The notes beneath the pieces were generated by a model, which ran no database searches, was not told the DNA's origin, and saw only the letters and a list, made by a program, of their open reading frames with translations. This document shows positions 35,751 to 44,575 of a stretch of DNA of 64,000 nt, in pieces. Numbering within the stretch: the stretch's first letter is position 1; each line of letters starts with the position of its first letter. The translations under genes were made by a program, and so were the position numbers. This DNA comes from Bdellovibrio sp. SKB1291214 (GTDB lineage Bacteria; Bdellovibrionota; Bdellovibrionia; Bdellovibrionales; Bdellovibrionaceae), in the NCBI RefSeq assembly GCF_002209355.2, contig NZ_CP106855.1, forward strand, positions 3,286,001 to 3,350,000, in the 5' to 3' direction.

Positions 35751-37076
35751 ATGAAGTTCAACCGAGCTCTTAGCTTTGCCTTGATTTCCAACATGATCTT
35801 CGCGTCGTTTTCACACGCGATCAGTAAGGAATTACAAGATCTTGTGACTTTGGAAACCAAATCCAATGCTGTCACGACCCGCAGTGATAAGGAGGTCATG
35901 GTTTACCATTATGACATTCCAATGAGTTTGGTTGAAGCGGATATAGCAAAAAGGGCTCCTCAAAAATTTGTCGACTCATTAGTTCACGAAGAAAAAGGTG
36001 TGAAGTATCTTCGTTGGATCATCAATCCAGAGGACACCAAGTGGTGGCAAGAAATCGCTGGCTTCTTGAAAGACAACGGCATTACTCCTATTAAGAAGGT
36101 CTATTATAAAGGATATATGACGGCCTCGCGCAGTTATATAATTGTCGATCCCGTTTCCAAGGCAGAGTTTTCCTTTAAAGGTTCCACGGATAAAACCGGC
36201 GGTTTTTGGCGTGATAAACATCAAGACTGGGATGATGGTAAGCAAATCCGTATGATGACGGATTTCGTGGACCAACAACTTGCAAAACAACCCAAACTCT
36301 ACAATATCGTTTTACTTGATGAACCCTTGGCGTTTGGGATTGAAACCAAAAATGCTAGCGGCGAAGTCGTTATTGACCAAGGCATGATTATTCGTTCTTA
36401 CGACACCTTGACGAATTCAGGAAAAACCTACGTTCCTGGTTTTTCAATCATGCATGAAGAAAAGGGTCGCGAACTCGCTCGACTGAATGGCTCAAATAAC
36501 CCGGCTGAATTCTGGAATGAGCATTACAACAAACCTTTAGCTCGAGCGATTGCGGAGTTTTTTGCTTTGACAGGCATGACTTATGACTCTCCACACTCGC
36601 AAAATTTCTTGGTGGAGCTGGATGAGAAAATGCGTCCTACTGGCAAAATCGTCCTGCGGGACTACGGTGATACTTATTTGAACGAGGAGTTTTTCGAGAA
36701 AGTAAAACGCACAGATATTCTTAAGGCGTGGGAGCAGTCAAACTTGTTGAAGGGCTTCACTCAAGTGGGAGTGGGGATCCTTCACGGAAATACGGCTCCG
36801 TCATGGATGCCTTTGGAGACTTACAATAAATGGGGCGTCGACTTCTTTCAAGAGTTCGAGAAGGAATTTAAAATTCAGACGGGTGTGGAGTTTGTAAATA
36901 AGAATGCTCCTTCTTATAGAACGAAAGATAAAGAGGGCAAACCAATCGTAGATAGATATCGCAACAAGCAGTATGTTCTTGCATTGGGGGCCGGCAAAAA
37001 GTTCTTGGATCTGGCGGAAAAGGGACAACAACGCGATCATATGACTCGTGTGTGTTCCAGAGTGTTTAGTTTCTAA
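35751..37076 (+). CDS. Exported protein of unknown function with kinase/NIS-synthetase-like motifs
   Basis: 441 residues with a signal peptide (MKFNRALSFALISNMIFASFSHA). Two stretches recall nucleotide-binding kinase-like folds: YMTASRSYIIVD...FSFKGSTDKTGG near residues 120-150, resembling the T-x-S-x-R and Lys-containing strands of NIS (IucA/IucC) synthetases; and SPHSQNFLVEL followed by IVLRDYGDTYLN near 285-310, which is laid out like the catalytic His/Asn and DFG-type metal motifs. This is a weak fold guess, not a family assignment. No close family is recognised. It stands alone, with a terminator behind it. Confidence 0.6.
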   Translation: MKFNRALSFALISNMIFASFSHAISKELQDLVTLETKSNAVTTRSDKEVMVYHYDIPMSLVEADIAKRAPQKFVDSLVHEEKGVKYLRWIINPEDTKWWQEIAGFLKDNGITPIKKVYYKGYMTASRSYIIVDPVSKAEFSFKGSTDKTGGFWRDKHQDWDDGKQIRMMTDFVDQQLAKQPKLYNIVLLDEPLAFGIETKNASGEVVIDQGMIIRSYDTLTNSGKTYVPGFSIMHEEKGRELARLNGSNNPAEFWNEHYNKPLARAIAEFFALTGMTYDSPHSQNFLVELDEKMRPTGKIVLRDYGDTYLNEEFFEKVKRTDILKAWEQSNLLKGFTQVGVGILHGNTAPSWMPLETYNKWGVDFFQEFEKEFKIQTGVEFVNKNAPSYRTKDKEGKPIVDRYRNKQYVLALGAGKKFLDLAEKGQQRDHMTRVCSRVFSF

Positions 37077-37093
37077 TTTGAAAACGAATAAAG

Positions 37094-37121
37094 AAAAAGG
37101 CCTGGGAAATCAGGCCTTTTT
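37094..37121. terminator. Bidirectional terminator between convergent genes
   Basis: Five A, the stem AGGCCTG / CAGGCCT (37098-37104 and 37111-37117) and a T-tract. It can serve both the exported protein gene and the convergent amidotransferase gene. Confidence 0.9.
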
Positions 37122-37125
37122 ACTT

Positions 37126-37785
37126 TTAAGATTTAAATAATTTATCGAGTTGTTTGAAGTACCACTCTTTAAGTGGTTTCTGTAGATGAAGATCCGCTAG
37201 CATTTCGGTTTTTCTTTGCACCATGCCTTGGTGTTCTGATCCTACCTCATCCGCGCATTCACGAATCCAATCTTCTGTTGTTTCTGGATGGAATTGAGTC
37301 GCTATGATGTTATCACCAATTTTATAGGCCTGATTTTTACAGAACTCATTTGTGGCTGTTAGTTCTGCACCAGGTGGCAACTCAAATGTACAATGATGCC
37401 AGTGAAATGCTGGGATGGTTTCACCTTCGATAGTTTTAATAGGAACGAATCCCACTTCCCAGCCGGGCTCGTGGATGTAAACCTTGGCCCCTAAGACATC
37501 GGCGATCATTTGTGATCCCAGGCAAAGACCAAAGATCTTTTTATTGTTATCGATCAAATCGCGAATGAATTTCTTTTCCGTACGCAGCCATGGAAACTTA
37601 TCTTCTTCGAAAGTATCCATGCTGCCACCACAGATGACGACACCATCAAAAGCTTTAAAATCGGGTGCAGGACCCCCTTCTGCAGGGTACCAGTGAGTAA
37701 CCCCATAGTTATTTTGAGACGCCCAGTCCAGGGTAGTTCCCGCAGGTCCATCTGATTCATGCTGAATAACCAAAAGATTTTTCAT
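37126..37785 (-). CDS. Class I glutamine amidotransferase-like protein
   Basis: 219 residues. The nucleophile elbow is GLCLGSQM (Cys in the usual place) and the His-Glu pair is in TQFHPETTEDW; the N-terminal GGSMDTFEED and GVVICGG match the family. Similar stand-alone enzymes hydrolyse gamma-glutamyl bonds or glutamine; no synthase partner is nearby. It is divergent from the ABC-F gene with 172 bp between starts. Confidence 0.85.
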   Translation of the reverse strand: MKNLLVIQHESDGPAGTTLDWASQNNYGVTHWYPAEGGPAPDFKAFDGVVICGGSMDTFEEDKFPWLRTEKKFIRDLIDNNKKIFGLCLGSQMIADVLGAKVYIHEPGWEVGFVPIKTIEGETIPAFHWHHCTFELPPGAELTATNEFCKNQAYKIGDNIIATQFHPETTEDWIRECADEVGSEHQGMVQRKTEMLADLHLQKPLKEWYFKQLDKLFKS

Positions 37786-37814
37786 GGCCGGACACTAGCA
37801 TAATGGGGTGGGCT

Positions 37815-37824
37815 TTGCTATACT
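37815..37824 (+). promoter_or_regulatory. Extended -10 promoter candidate for the ABC-F gene
   Basis: TATACT at 37819-37824 with TG at the extended position (TTTGCTATACT). A transcript starting near 37831 would have a ~127-nt leader. No good -35 match is seen 17 bp upstream. Confidence 0.45.
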
Positions 37825-37830
37825 AATCAG

Positions 37831-37957
37831 GCCGAGGACGACCTTGGCGTCTATGAGAAAATAAATTCCGTCGTAATTCCTTATTACTAACTTGCTCTGA
37901 CAAAGTCAGAGTCTAGACATCTCGGGACCTTTTGGATCCCTGGACGGATATTTAAAT
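37831..37957 (+). promoter_or_regulatory. Structured 5' leader of the ABC-F gene
   Basis: Three hairpins follow one another: GCCGAGG-ACGA-CCTTGGC (37831-37848), CTCTGAC-AAA-GTCAGAG (37895-37911), and GGGACC-TTTT-GGATCCC with one bulged A (37924-37940). A three-codon frame (ATG AGA AAA TAA, 37853-37864) lies between the first and second. Leaders of antibiotic-responsive ABC-F genes are built on similar attenuating hairpins, but none here has a T-tract. Confidence 0.5.
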
Positions 37958-39496
37958 ATGCAAAATCAAATATTTCAGATCACGGCTCATCATTTGGGCT
38001 TTGAGTTCAGCAATGGGCTGCGCTTGTTTTCATCTTTAAACTTTAGCGTTGGTTCCGGCCGTTATGGGTTGGTGGGTCCCAATGGAATCGGGAAATCAAC
38101 ATTAGCAAAAATTCTGTCAGGTGAAACACCTGCGACGGAAGGGGAGATTCATACCAGTCACACAGTCACGTACTTGCGACAAATGGAAGATCGCCCCGAA
38201 CAAACTGTTGGGGAATTTCTGGTGGATATCTGGGAATCTTCGCAGATGGATGCTGTCACTCAAGAAACATTATTAGGAGATATTCCTTTTGATCGCTCCT
38301 TGAAATTATTAAGTGGAGGCGAGTGGACTCGCGTGCGCATTGCGAAGGCCTTGGCAGGAAATTCTGGGTTATTAATTTTGGATGAGCCTACGAATAACTT
38401 GGACCGATCCGCAAAGCAAAGAATCACTGAATTCGTTGAAAGCTTTAAGGGCAATCTTTTGATCATCAGCCATGATCGGGAATTGTTAGAGCGAATGGAT
38501 TCCATTCTGGAAATGTCGAATCAGGGAATGCGCTCCTATGGTGGACCTTATTCTTTTTATGAGGAGCAACGAGATCGGGAGATAGAACAAGAACATTCAG
38601 TGCTGGATCAGTTACGCCGGGAGAAAAAGAAAACGGAGCGGGATCTTCACAGTAAACTGGAGGCCCAGGAAAAACGCATGCGTCGAGGCCAAGCTCAGGC
38701 CGACAAAGGTGGAATTCCAAGAATTATCGTTGGTGGGTTGAAACGAGCAGCACAAGTTACGATGGGAACGATCAACGCGAACGAATCCCAACGTGCCGAG
38801 CACGCCAGTGCTGACTTTCAATCGCACTATCAAGGTATGAGAACGCAGACGACATTGCGCCTTAAAGAATTGGGTGCAAAAGTTCCTTCCGAGAAATTGA
38901 TTTTCAATTTAGAAAACTTCAATTTCAAATTCGCAGGTGGGGAGCATTGGCTTTGGCCCGAGAATCTTACTTTGCATATGAAGGGACCAGAGCGCTGGGC
39001 TTTGACGGGCAAGAATGGAGCGGGCAAAACCACCCTGATTCAGCTCCTGTTAAGCAAGGGCGAAAATCCGCAAGGAGAAATTCGCGGCGAGATGAAAGTG
39101 GGTTCTTTAAAAACCAGTTTGATCGATCAGGAATATAGCATTCTTGATTCAAGCAAAACTGTTTTAGAGAACATCATGGATGTCAGCAGCAAAGGCTCTG
39201 AATGGATTCGCAATGAACTGGCCGCTTTTCAATTCTTTGCCGACCGAGTCCATCAAAAGGCGGAATCCCTGAGTGGCGGAGAGAAGTTGAAACTTTGCTT
39301 GGCCAAGGTTTTCTTATCGGATATTGCCCCAGAACTGTTGATATTGGATGAACCCACGAACAACTTGGATTTGCAAAGCTTAGAGGTTTTGGAGGACGTT
39401 TTAACCGGCTATCAAGGTGCCTTGTTGGTGGTCTCCCATGACTCGGTTTTCTTGGAGAATATTCAAACTAAGGAGGTCTGCCTTTTGCAATCTTAG
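37958..39496 (+). CDS. ABC-F family ATPase, candidate antibiotic-protection factor
   Basis: 512 residues with two ATPase halves. First: Walker A GPNGIGKST, signature LSGGEWTRVRIA, Walker B LLILDEPTNNLD. Second: GKNGAGKTT, SLSGGEKLKLCLA, LLILDEPTNNLDL. No membrane helices. Between them (~185-300) a long charged linker, rich in R and K. ABC-F proteins act on the ribosomal E site, as translation factors or resistance factors. The hairpin-rich leader suggests drug-induced expression, but the specificity cannot be told. Two unknown genes follow within 10 bp each. Confidence 0.9.
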   Translation: MQNQIFQITAHHLGFEFSNGLRLFSSLNFSVGSGRYGLVGPNGIGKSTLAKILSGETPATEGEIHTSHTVTYLRQMEDRPEQTVGEFLVDIWESSQMDAVTQETLLGDIPFDRSLKLLSGGEWTRVRIAKALAGNSGLLILDEPTNNLDRSAKQRITEFVESFKGNLLIISHDRELLERMDSILEMSNQGMRSYGGPYSFYEEQRDREIEQEHSVLDQLRREKKKTERDLHSKLEAQEKRMRRGQAQADKGGIPRIIVGGLKRAAQVTMGTINANESQRAEHASADFQSHYQGMRTQTTLRLKELGAKVPSEKLIFNLENFNFKFAGGEHWLWPENLTLHMKGPERWALTGKNGAGKTTLIQLLLSKGENPQGEIRGEMKVGSLKTSLIDQEYSILDSSKTVLENIMDVSSKGSEWIRNELAAFQFFADRVHQKAESLSGGEKLKLCLAKVFLSDIAPELLILDEPTNNLDLQSLEVLEDVLTGYQGALLVVSHDSVFLENIQTKEVCLLQS

Positions 39497-39504
39497 CCAG
39501 GAAT

Positions 39505-41037
39505 ATGTTGTCACGTTGGCTCACTTACATTTCTTTTGCCTGTTTTGGCATACTTAGCCTGGTTGTTCTGCAAATGAATCAACGGCCTCTTTGTATCGAA
39601 TCCAAGGTTGTCGAGAAAATCGACAGAACTGCGGGTCGCCAAGAGGACGTGGTTTATCGATGCGCAGTTAACAAGGCTGTTCGCTATAGCACTTACTTTG
39701 GGCAAAATATTAAAGATTTAAATCTGCGTGTGGGCGGAACTGAAAGGCTTTTGGAAAGTATCGAGCCTTTCTTGCAGAAGGTACAGATCGTTATTTTGGC
39801 CGATCACCCCAATATGTTCCGTATTAAAGGTCATGTGATCTATATCGGTCAAAATTTAGTCGAAGCTCCAGGCCATCTGGAAAAGGCTTTAGCTAAGATC
39901 TGGTATCGAGAAAGAAATGAAACCCTATTCGTCCAGCAAGAGTTGATGGAAGAAGTCGCAACAGATTTCTTGGTCTATTTGCAAACAGGTGACCTAGATA
40001 TCGGCGATCCAGGCACTCATGTAAAAACGGCTCTGCTGCCAGTGAGATGGCCTTACGTAATCAAGTCACCGGAGGCTTATTGTGACTCTCCATGGAAGCA
40101 ATCAGAGGACTACGAAATCTGTGCTCGTAATCAGAATTTGTCATCTATAGCTCCTGAAGTTTTAGAGATGAGTCTTCGACCATTGTTGTTAAATAGCTGG
40201 GTGCGTGCTTATAAGTCGTTGTCAGTGGGCGAGCGCTATCAGTTCACGCGCAAGATGGCGCTTATGATTCGTGGCGAATACAATCCGGTATTATCGGTAG
40301 CGGGTGATTCGACGGCGTCCGCGTTAATGCGAGCGTCGGCAACTCTTAAAAATTTCAATCAGTATATCGCTTCTTCGGATTTAACGAAGACTTCAAATAC
40401 CTACCGTTTATTCGCGGCTGGTTTTGCCAACGAGCTGCGCGCGCACGGTTACGAAAAAGCTTTTGCCGAAGCAAGCTTTGATGTTCTGTACGTCAGCAAT
40501 CAAAAACTAGATTCTAATAATAAAGCGTTTCAGGAATTTATGAAGATCGCAAAAGAGCAACCGCAGACCCAAATTGCAGTTCGTGGCCAAGATAATTTGT
40601 GGATGCTTCCCTCTAAATTTCCCATTCCGATTAAGACATTTGGTCAAATCAAAGCCAACAGAACGATCGTCGAAAAATGCGGGGGCTACAGCTTTAGCTA
40701 TGTGATGGATCACTCTGACAGCACTGAAAAGCTTTTGGTCGTTGAACACTGTGAACCCAAAGCTGAAGTTCACTATAAAGAGTATTTAAAGTCGGGAGCG
40801 GAAGGATTCGCTTTGGAAAATAAAGGTATGTCCTTTGTTCAGTTTCATTTGCCATCGTTGCTGATGAAACGTGAACAATTGGCTTCGGTTTTAAATGTCC
40901 AAGACTTTATTAAAAAACGTGACGTCGAAAACCCATCGTTCAGAAGTTTGGGATGGCAAGAGGTTCGCTTCAATCAAACTGCGAATGCTTATCAGCCCAA
41001 AGCCTATGTCGACGCTATCGAGTGGTTTAGATTTTAG
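39505..41037 (+). CDS. Signal-anchored protein of unknown function, 510 residues
   Basis: An N-terminal hydrophobic helix (LTYISFACFGILSLVVLQM) suggests an inner-membrane or periplasmic anchor. The rest is soluble: residues ~60-230 contain RVGGTERLLESIEPFLQ and VIYIGQNLVEAPGHLEKAL, a pattern like zinc-free protease-type helices, and a later RLFAAGFANELRAHGYEKAF. I recognise no family. It starts 8 bp after the ABC-F stop with AGGA before the ATG, so it is in the same operon. DUF2388 protein gene follows at 8 bp. Confidence 0.65.
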   Translation: MLSRWLTYISFACFGILSLVVLQMNQRPLCIESKVVEKIDRTAGRQEDVVYRCAVNKAVRYSTYFGQNIKDLNLRVGGTERLLESIEPFLQKVQIVILADHPNMFRIKGHVIYIGQNLVEAPGHLEKALAKIWYRERNETLFVQQELMEEVATDFLVYLQTGDLDIGDPGTHVKTALLPVRWPYVIKSPEAYCDSPWKQSEDYEICARNQNLSSIAPEVLEMSLRPLLLNSWVRAYKSLSVGERYQFTRKMALMIRGEYNPVLSVAGDSTASALMRASATLKNFNQYIASSDLTKTSNTYRLFAAGFANELRAHGYEKAFAEASFDVLYVSNQKLDSNNKAFQEFMKIAKEQPQTQIAVRGQDNLWMLPSKFPIPIKTFGQIKANRTIVEKCGGYSFSYVMDHSDSTEKLLVVEHCEPKAEVHYKEYLKSGAEGFALENKGMSFVQFHLPSLLMKREQLASVLNVQDFIKKRDVENPSFRSLGWQEVRFNQTANAYQPKAYVDAIEWFRF

Positions 41038-41045
41038 GAGATATT

Positions 41046-41363
41046 ATGATTAAAATCCTGGTTGCATCAGTTATAACAATTCTTGTGATTCCGATGTTTG
41101 CCTTAGCAAAAACAGGGGAGCTGATTTCGGGAGCTACAGTAGCTGTAACATCAGCGCCAACATTCCTTACGGCTAAGACAGCAGCTGATAATGCTATTGA
41201 AAAAATGATCGTAGAGGCAAAAGACGATGCTGCTGTATTTGTTGCAACTCAAGGGCAAGTTCGTGGAGTCTATTTGCAGAGAGCTTTGGACCATATTCGT
41301 AAGAGCAACCCAAGGCTTATAGCTTCAGATTTACAACTTGCAGAGCGAATCATCGCTCATTAA
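41046..41363 (+). CDS. DUF2388-like exported small protein
   Basis: 105 residues. The signal peptide is IKILVASVITILVIPMFALA. The mature part has VAVTSAPTFLTAKTAADNA, a central DDAAVFVATQGQVRGVYLQRAL and a C-terminal ASDLQLAERIIA; this order matches DUF2388 proteins of Pseudomonas, whose function is unknown. Stop is followed by a bidirectional terminator. AGGAG precedes the ATG. The 3-gene set ABC-F, 510-residue protein and DUF2388 ends here. Confidence 0.75.
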   Translation: MIKILVASVITILVIPMFALAKTGELISGATVAVTSAPTFLTAKTAADNAIEKMIVEAKDDAAVFVATQGQVRGVYLQRALDHIRKSNPRLIASDLQLAERIIAH

Positions 41364-41365
41364 AG

Positions 41366-41390
41366 AAAAAGGGGCTTAAAGCCCCTTTTT
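41366..41390. terminator. Bidirectional terminator
   Basis: Five A, GGGGC (41371-41375), TTAAA loop, GCCCC (41381-41385), five T. It lies between the DUF2388 gene and the convergent lipoprotein gene and can serve both. Confidence 0.92.
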
Positions 41391-41395
41391 AATTT

Positions 41396-42196
41396 CTACA
41401 GTCCGGCCATTTCGAGGCGGAATTCAGCGATTGTTTTTCCAGTTTGATCTAACTCCGACTCCAGGTTTCTTTTCTCGGTTTCAGCTCTGTCGACGTCCTG
41501 TCGGGCTCGAGTCAACTCCCAATCAAGATTCTGTAGTTCCGTATTCAATCGACCCACTTCAGAAAGATTATTAGTGGATTGAGCGAAAGATTTTTGGCTT
41601 TCCAAAAGATTGCGACGGTTTTGAACTCCCATGAAGTTCATACGTGTTGTCACAACTTGAGTATTCTTATTGGAAATAGCAAGTTGTAAGTCACGTTGGC
41701 GGTTTTCAAGATTCTTGATTTGTGCTTCGACGTATTTCAAACGGCCTTTTTTATATTCAGGCAAAAATTTCGTTTCTAAATCGGCGGGGCAAAGATTTTT
41801 GTACTTCTTGCCAGAGGAACCTGCATTAAAACCATTTGCTTTAGAGCAGTAGTCACGAAGGCCTTTGTTGTAATCGGAGACCAGGGACTTCAGTGTTGGA
41901 GTATCGCAAAGATCTTTGGAAAACGGATCACCGGATTTGCCAACCAGATAAGTGTTAGTACCCGTGCAGTATTTTTGACGACCACTTTTGAAACCAAGGT
42001 CCGCTTGGGATTCGCTGATCTCTGCTTCTTCTTTGCGGCAGGACAAAAGCTTTGCATCCGAGGAAAGCCACTCGCCACGCAAAGCCACTTCTTCACCATA
42101 TTTAAACCAGTTCGTGGATTCGCATTCTTTTTTAAGCTGGCTTGCGCAACCTACGAATGAAATCGATAACAACGCACTCGTGATTAGTTTTTTCAT
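41396..42196 (-). CDS. DUF2799 family lipoprotein
   Basis: 266 residues with a lipobox FVGC after MKKLITSALLSIS. The N-terminal half matches DUF2799: CESTNWFKYGEEVALRG, LGFKSGRQKYCTGTN and NKGLRDYCSKANGFNAG, with repeated C-x-x-x-N-G/A patterns. The C-terminal ~110 residues are a long coiled coil (KNLENRQRDLQLAISNKN to the end). It is probably anchored in the outer membrane, facing the periplasm. Function is unknown. The start is 3 bp from the stop of the second ABC-F gene. Confidence 0.88.
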   Translation of the reverse strand: MKKLITSALLSISFVGCASQLKKECESTNWFKYGEEVALRGEWLSSDAKLLSCRKEEAEISESQADLGFKSGRQKYCTGTNTYLVGKSGDPFSKDLCDTPTLKSLVSDYNKGLRDYCSKANGFNAGSSGKKYKNLCPADLETKFLPEYKKGRLKYVEAQIKNLENRQRDLQLAISNKNTQVVTTRMNFMGVQNRRNLLESQKSFAQSTNNLSEVGRLNTELQNLDWELTRARQDVDRAETEKRNLESELDQTGKTIAEFRLEMAGL

Positions 42197-42198
42197 AG

Positions 42199-44028
42199 TT
42201 ATCCTATAAGGCTCTTGAGTTCTTGTTCGTATTGATGCTGATTCTCCATGGCTTCTAGCATCTGACTTTCAAGGTCTTCAATTTGGCCGCTAATATCGTG
42301 AAGTTCTTTAGCTGTGGTTGCACTGTTTTGAGCAGAGCCTGTTGCCAAGGCCTCGTTCAAGCTGTCGCGCTTAACGGCTAGTATGTTGATCTTTTTATCA
42401 GAGTCTTCGATCAACTTCTGAGCTTTCTTAATCAAGCCTTCAATGCGTTTACGTTCTTCTTTGTAGTTAAACTTAGAAGGTTCGTCTGATGCAGTCGCAG
42501 TTGCAGCTCTTTTCGCATCGGCATCAAATACACGCTCTGAAAGGAACCCTTTTTGAAGACTCCACACATACTCATCATAAGTCCCTGGATAAAGTGTCAG
42601 TTTTCCGTGATTTACTTCTAAAATTTTATTTGCAACACGCCCGATGAAACCACGGTCATGGCTTACTGTAACGATGGTGCCTTCGTATTTTTCCAGCGCA
42701 CCCGTCAGCGCCTCAACAGTGTCAAAGTCCAAGTGATTCGTCGGCTCATCCAGAAGTAGTAAAGGGGACTTCTGCAAAAGGATCTGTCCCAACGCCACGC
42801 GGGATTTTTCGCCGCCCGATAGGACCTTTACTTTCTTATGAACAGCATCCCCGCTGAAAAGTAAACTTCCCGCGATATTTAAAACATCTTGTTGAGTTAC
42901 TTCTTTATGGGCGAGCGCTGCCATTGCTTCAATAACGGTATGTTCAGGATTCAAAGCTTCAGGGGTGTGTTGTGCAAAGTACGACAAGCTGACTTGGTGA
43001 CCCCATTTAATGGAGCCCTTCACCAAAGGAATTTGCTCGCCCAAAGATTTTAGCAATGTGGATTTGCCGGCACCGTTCAGACCCACGATACCTAAATGGT
43101 TTCCGCGTTCCAAACGAACTGTCACGTCTTTCAAAATAACTTTGTCGCCGTAACCGCAATCCGCATTTTCAACTTCGAGGATTACTTTTCCAGTGGGACT
43201 GGCTGGCGGAATATGAATGTGCGAGTGAGTCGGGGCTGCCTTGATTTCGATGGTCTCCATCTTCTCAAGAGCCTTCAGGCGAGATTGTGCTTGTTTGGCT
43301 TTCGTAGCTTTCGCGCCGAAGCGGGTTACGAAATCCATGATCGATTTTTTCTTGGCAGCTTGGCTGAGAGCTTGTTTTTGCAAAAGCTCAGCAAGCATGG
43401 CTTTTTGTTCAAAATAGTCGTCCAAATTTCCGGCAAACTTAACAATGTCACCGCCTTCAACTTCTAAAATATGATCTGTTACGCGACGAAGGAATTCGCG
43501 GTCATGGGAGATCAACAGGAAAGCACCTTTGTATTCTTGAAGAAAGCTTTCAAGCACAAGCAACGTTTCTAGATCCAAAAAGTTCGTCGGCTCATCCAGC
43601 AGAAGTAAGTTCGGCTCTTGGCCGATCAGATAAAGCAACTTCACGCGCATGCGGAAGCCCCCGCTCAGCTCTTTCAAATGAGATTGAAAATGGCGTTCAG
43701 TCAAACCAAGCTTCAAACCAAATTGCTTCAACTCCCAAAGGGGAGTGATGCAGTTCTTATCCAGATACTCTTCAACTTTTTCAGAGATATTCCAGTCGGA
43801 TTCCTGTTCAAGGTAGCCAAGGCGCAGTTGCTGAGACTTGGTCACAATTCCTTGATCTAAGTGTTCTTGGTCCACCAGGATTTTAAAAAGCGTGGTCTTA
43901 CCTGCACCATTCGGCCCAATAACTCCCACGTGTTCCCCTTCATTGATAGCGAATGTCGCCTGATCAAAAAGAACCTTAGCCCCATAGGCCTTATGCCCAT
44001 CCTGTAACTGCAATAACGTAATACCCAT
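42199..44028 (-). CDS. ABC-F family ATPase, Uup/EttA-like
   Basis: 609 residues. ATPase 1: GPNGAGKTT, LKELSGGFRMRVKLLYL, LLLLDEPTNFLDLET. ATPase 2: GLNGAGKST, VLSGGEKSRVALGQILL, LLLLDEPTNHLDFDTVE. A linker with EKQALSQAAKKKSIMDFVTRF separates them and a C-terminal coiled coil (residues ~535-609) matches the Uup-type tail. Uup-like proteins act on ribosomes or branched DNA. A family-2 REP arm lies at 44038-44055, 9 bp upstream of the start, in its 5' leader. Confidence 0.92.
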   Translation of the reverse strand: MGITLLQLQDGHKAYGAKVLFDQATFAINEGEHVGVIGPNGAGKTTLFKILVDQEHLDQGIVTKSQQLRLGYLEQESDWNISEKVEEYLDKNCITPLWELKQFGLKLGLTERHFQSHLKELSGGFRMRVKLLYLIGQEPNLLLLDEPTNFLDLETLLVLESFLQEYKGAFLLISHDREFLRRVTDHILEVEGGDIVKFAGNLDDYFEQKAMLAELLQKQALSQAAKKKSIMDFVTRFGAKATKAKQAQSRLKALEKMETIEIKAAPTHSHIHIPPASPTGKVILEVENADCGYGDKVILKDVTVRLERGNHLGIVGLNGAGKSTLLKSLGEQIPLVKGSIKWGHQVSLSYFAQHTPEALNPEHTVIEAMAALAHKEVTQQDVLNIAGSLLFSGDAVHKKVKVLSGGEKSRVALGQILLQKSPLLLLDEPTNHLDFDTVEALTGALEKYEGTIVTVSHDRGFIGRVANKILEVNHGKLTLYPGTYDEYVWSLQKGFLSERVFDADAKRAATATASDEPSKFNYKEERKRIEGLIKKAQKLIEDSDKKINILAVKRDSLNEALATGSAQNSATTAKELHDISGQIEDLESQMLEAMENQHQYEQELKSLIG

Positions 44029-44037
44029 ACCCCAAAA

Positions 44038-44055
44038 GGTAACAGTTCCCTTTTT
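44038..44055 (+). repeat. Family-2 REP arm upstream of the Uup-like gene
   Basis: Matches GGTAACAGTTCCCTTTTT exactly. The next bases (GTAGTGC and CATGCAT) resemble the loop of the complete copy at 12336-12388, but the second arm is missing, so this is a decayed palindrome. Confidence 0.8.
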
Positions 44056-44155
44056 GTAGTGCTAGCTGTCATGCATGGTGTTCAGGTTTTTTACAGGCAT
44101 GAATTTACTTTAGGAGCAGGTTTTTGAAGGAAGAGCTGTGCTATATTGGGTGGCT

Positions 44156-44575
44156 ATGAGCGAAGGTAAAATCCTAGTATCAGCCTGCTTAATCGGCAAA
44201 CCGTGCCGCTATGACGGAAAACATCAGCTGCGCGAGGAAGTCACCGTCCTCCACGAGGAGGGGATGACCATTGTCGTGTGCCCTGAAGAAATGGGAGGCC
44301 TTTCCACTCCACGTACACCTGCTGAACGCATCGGTGACAAAGTCATAGACAAAAACGGCAAGGATGTAACGGCAGAGTACAAATGCGGTGCCCAAAAAGC
44401 TTTGGAAATTGCGCTAAAATTTGGCGTGAAAGAAGCCATGTTAAAATCCAAATCCCCCATGTGCGGCTGCGGTCGAATCTATGACGGCACGTACAGCGGC
44501 AAAACCATCGAAGGCAACGGCGTGCTTGCCGAAATGCTAGTCGCCAACGGCATCGAAGTCGAAGCTATCGACTGA
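44156..44575 (+). CDS. DUF523 family protein
   Basis: 139 residues, starting MSEGKILVSACLIGKPCRYDG. The family motifs VCPEEMGGLSTPRTPAE and MLKSKSPMCGCGRIYDGTYSG are present; the cysteines (C11, C17, C45 and the C-G-C near 105) are the expected ones and may bind a metal or Fe-S cluster. Function is unestablished; some members are fused to YbgA. The ATG at 44156 is preferred; a GTG at 44138 with AGGAAGAG upstream would add six residues. Flanked on both sides by direct copies of a family-2 REP arm. Confidence 0.88.
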   Translation: MSEGKILVSACLIGKPCRYDGKHQLREEVTVLHEEGMTIVVCPEEMGGLSTPRTPAERIGDKVIDKNGKDVTAEYKCGAQKALEIALKFGVKEAMLKSKSPMCGCGRIYDGTYSGKTIEGNGVLAEMLVANGIEVEAID

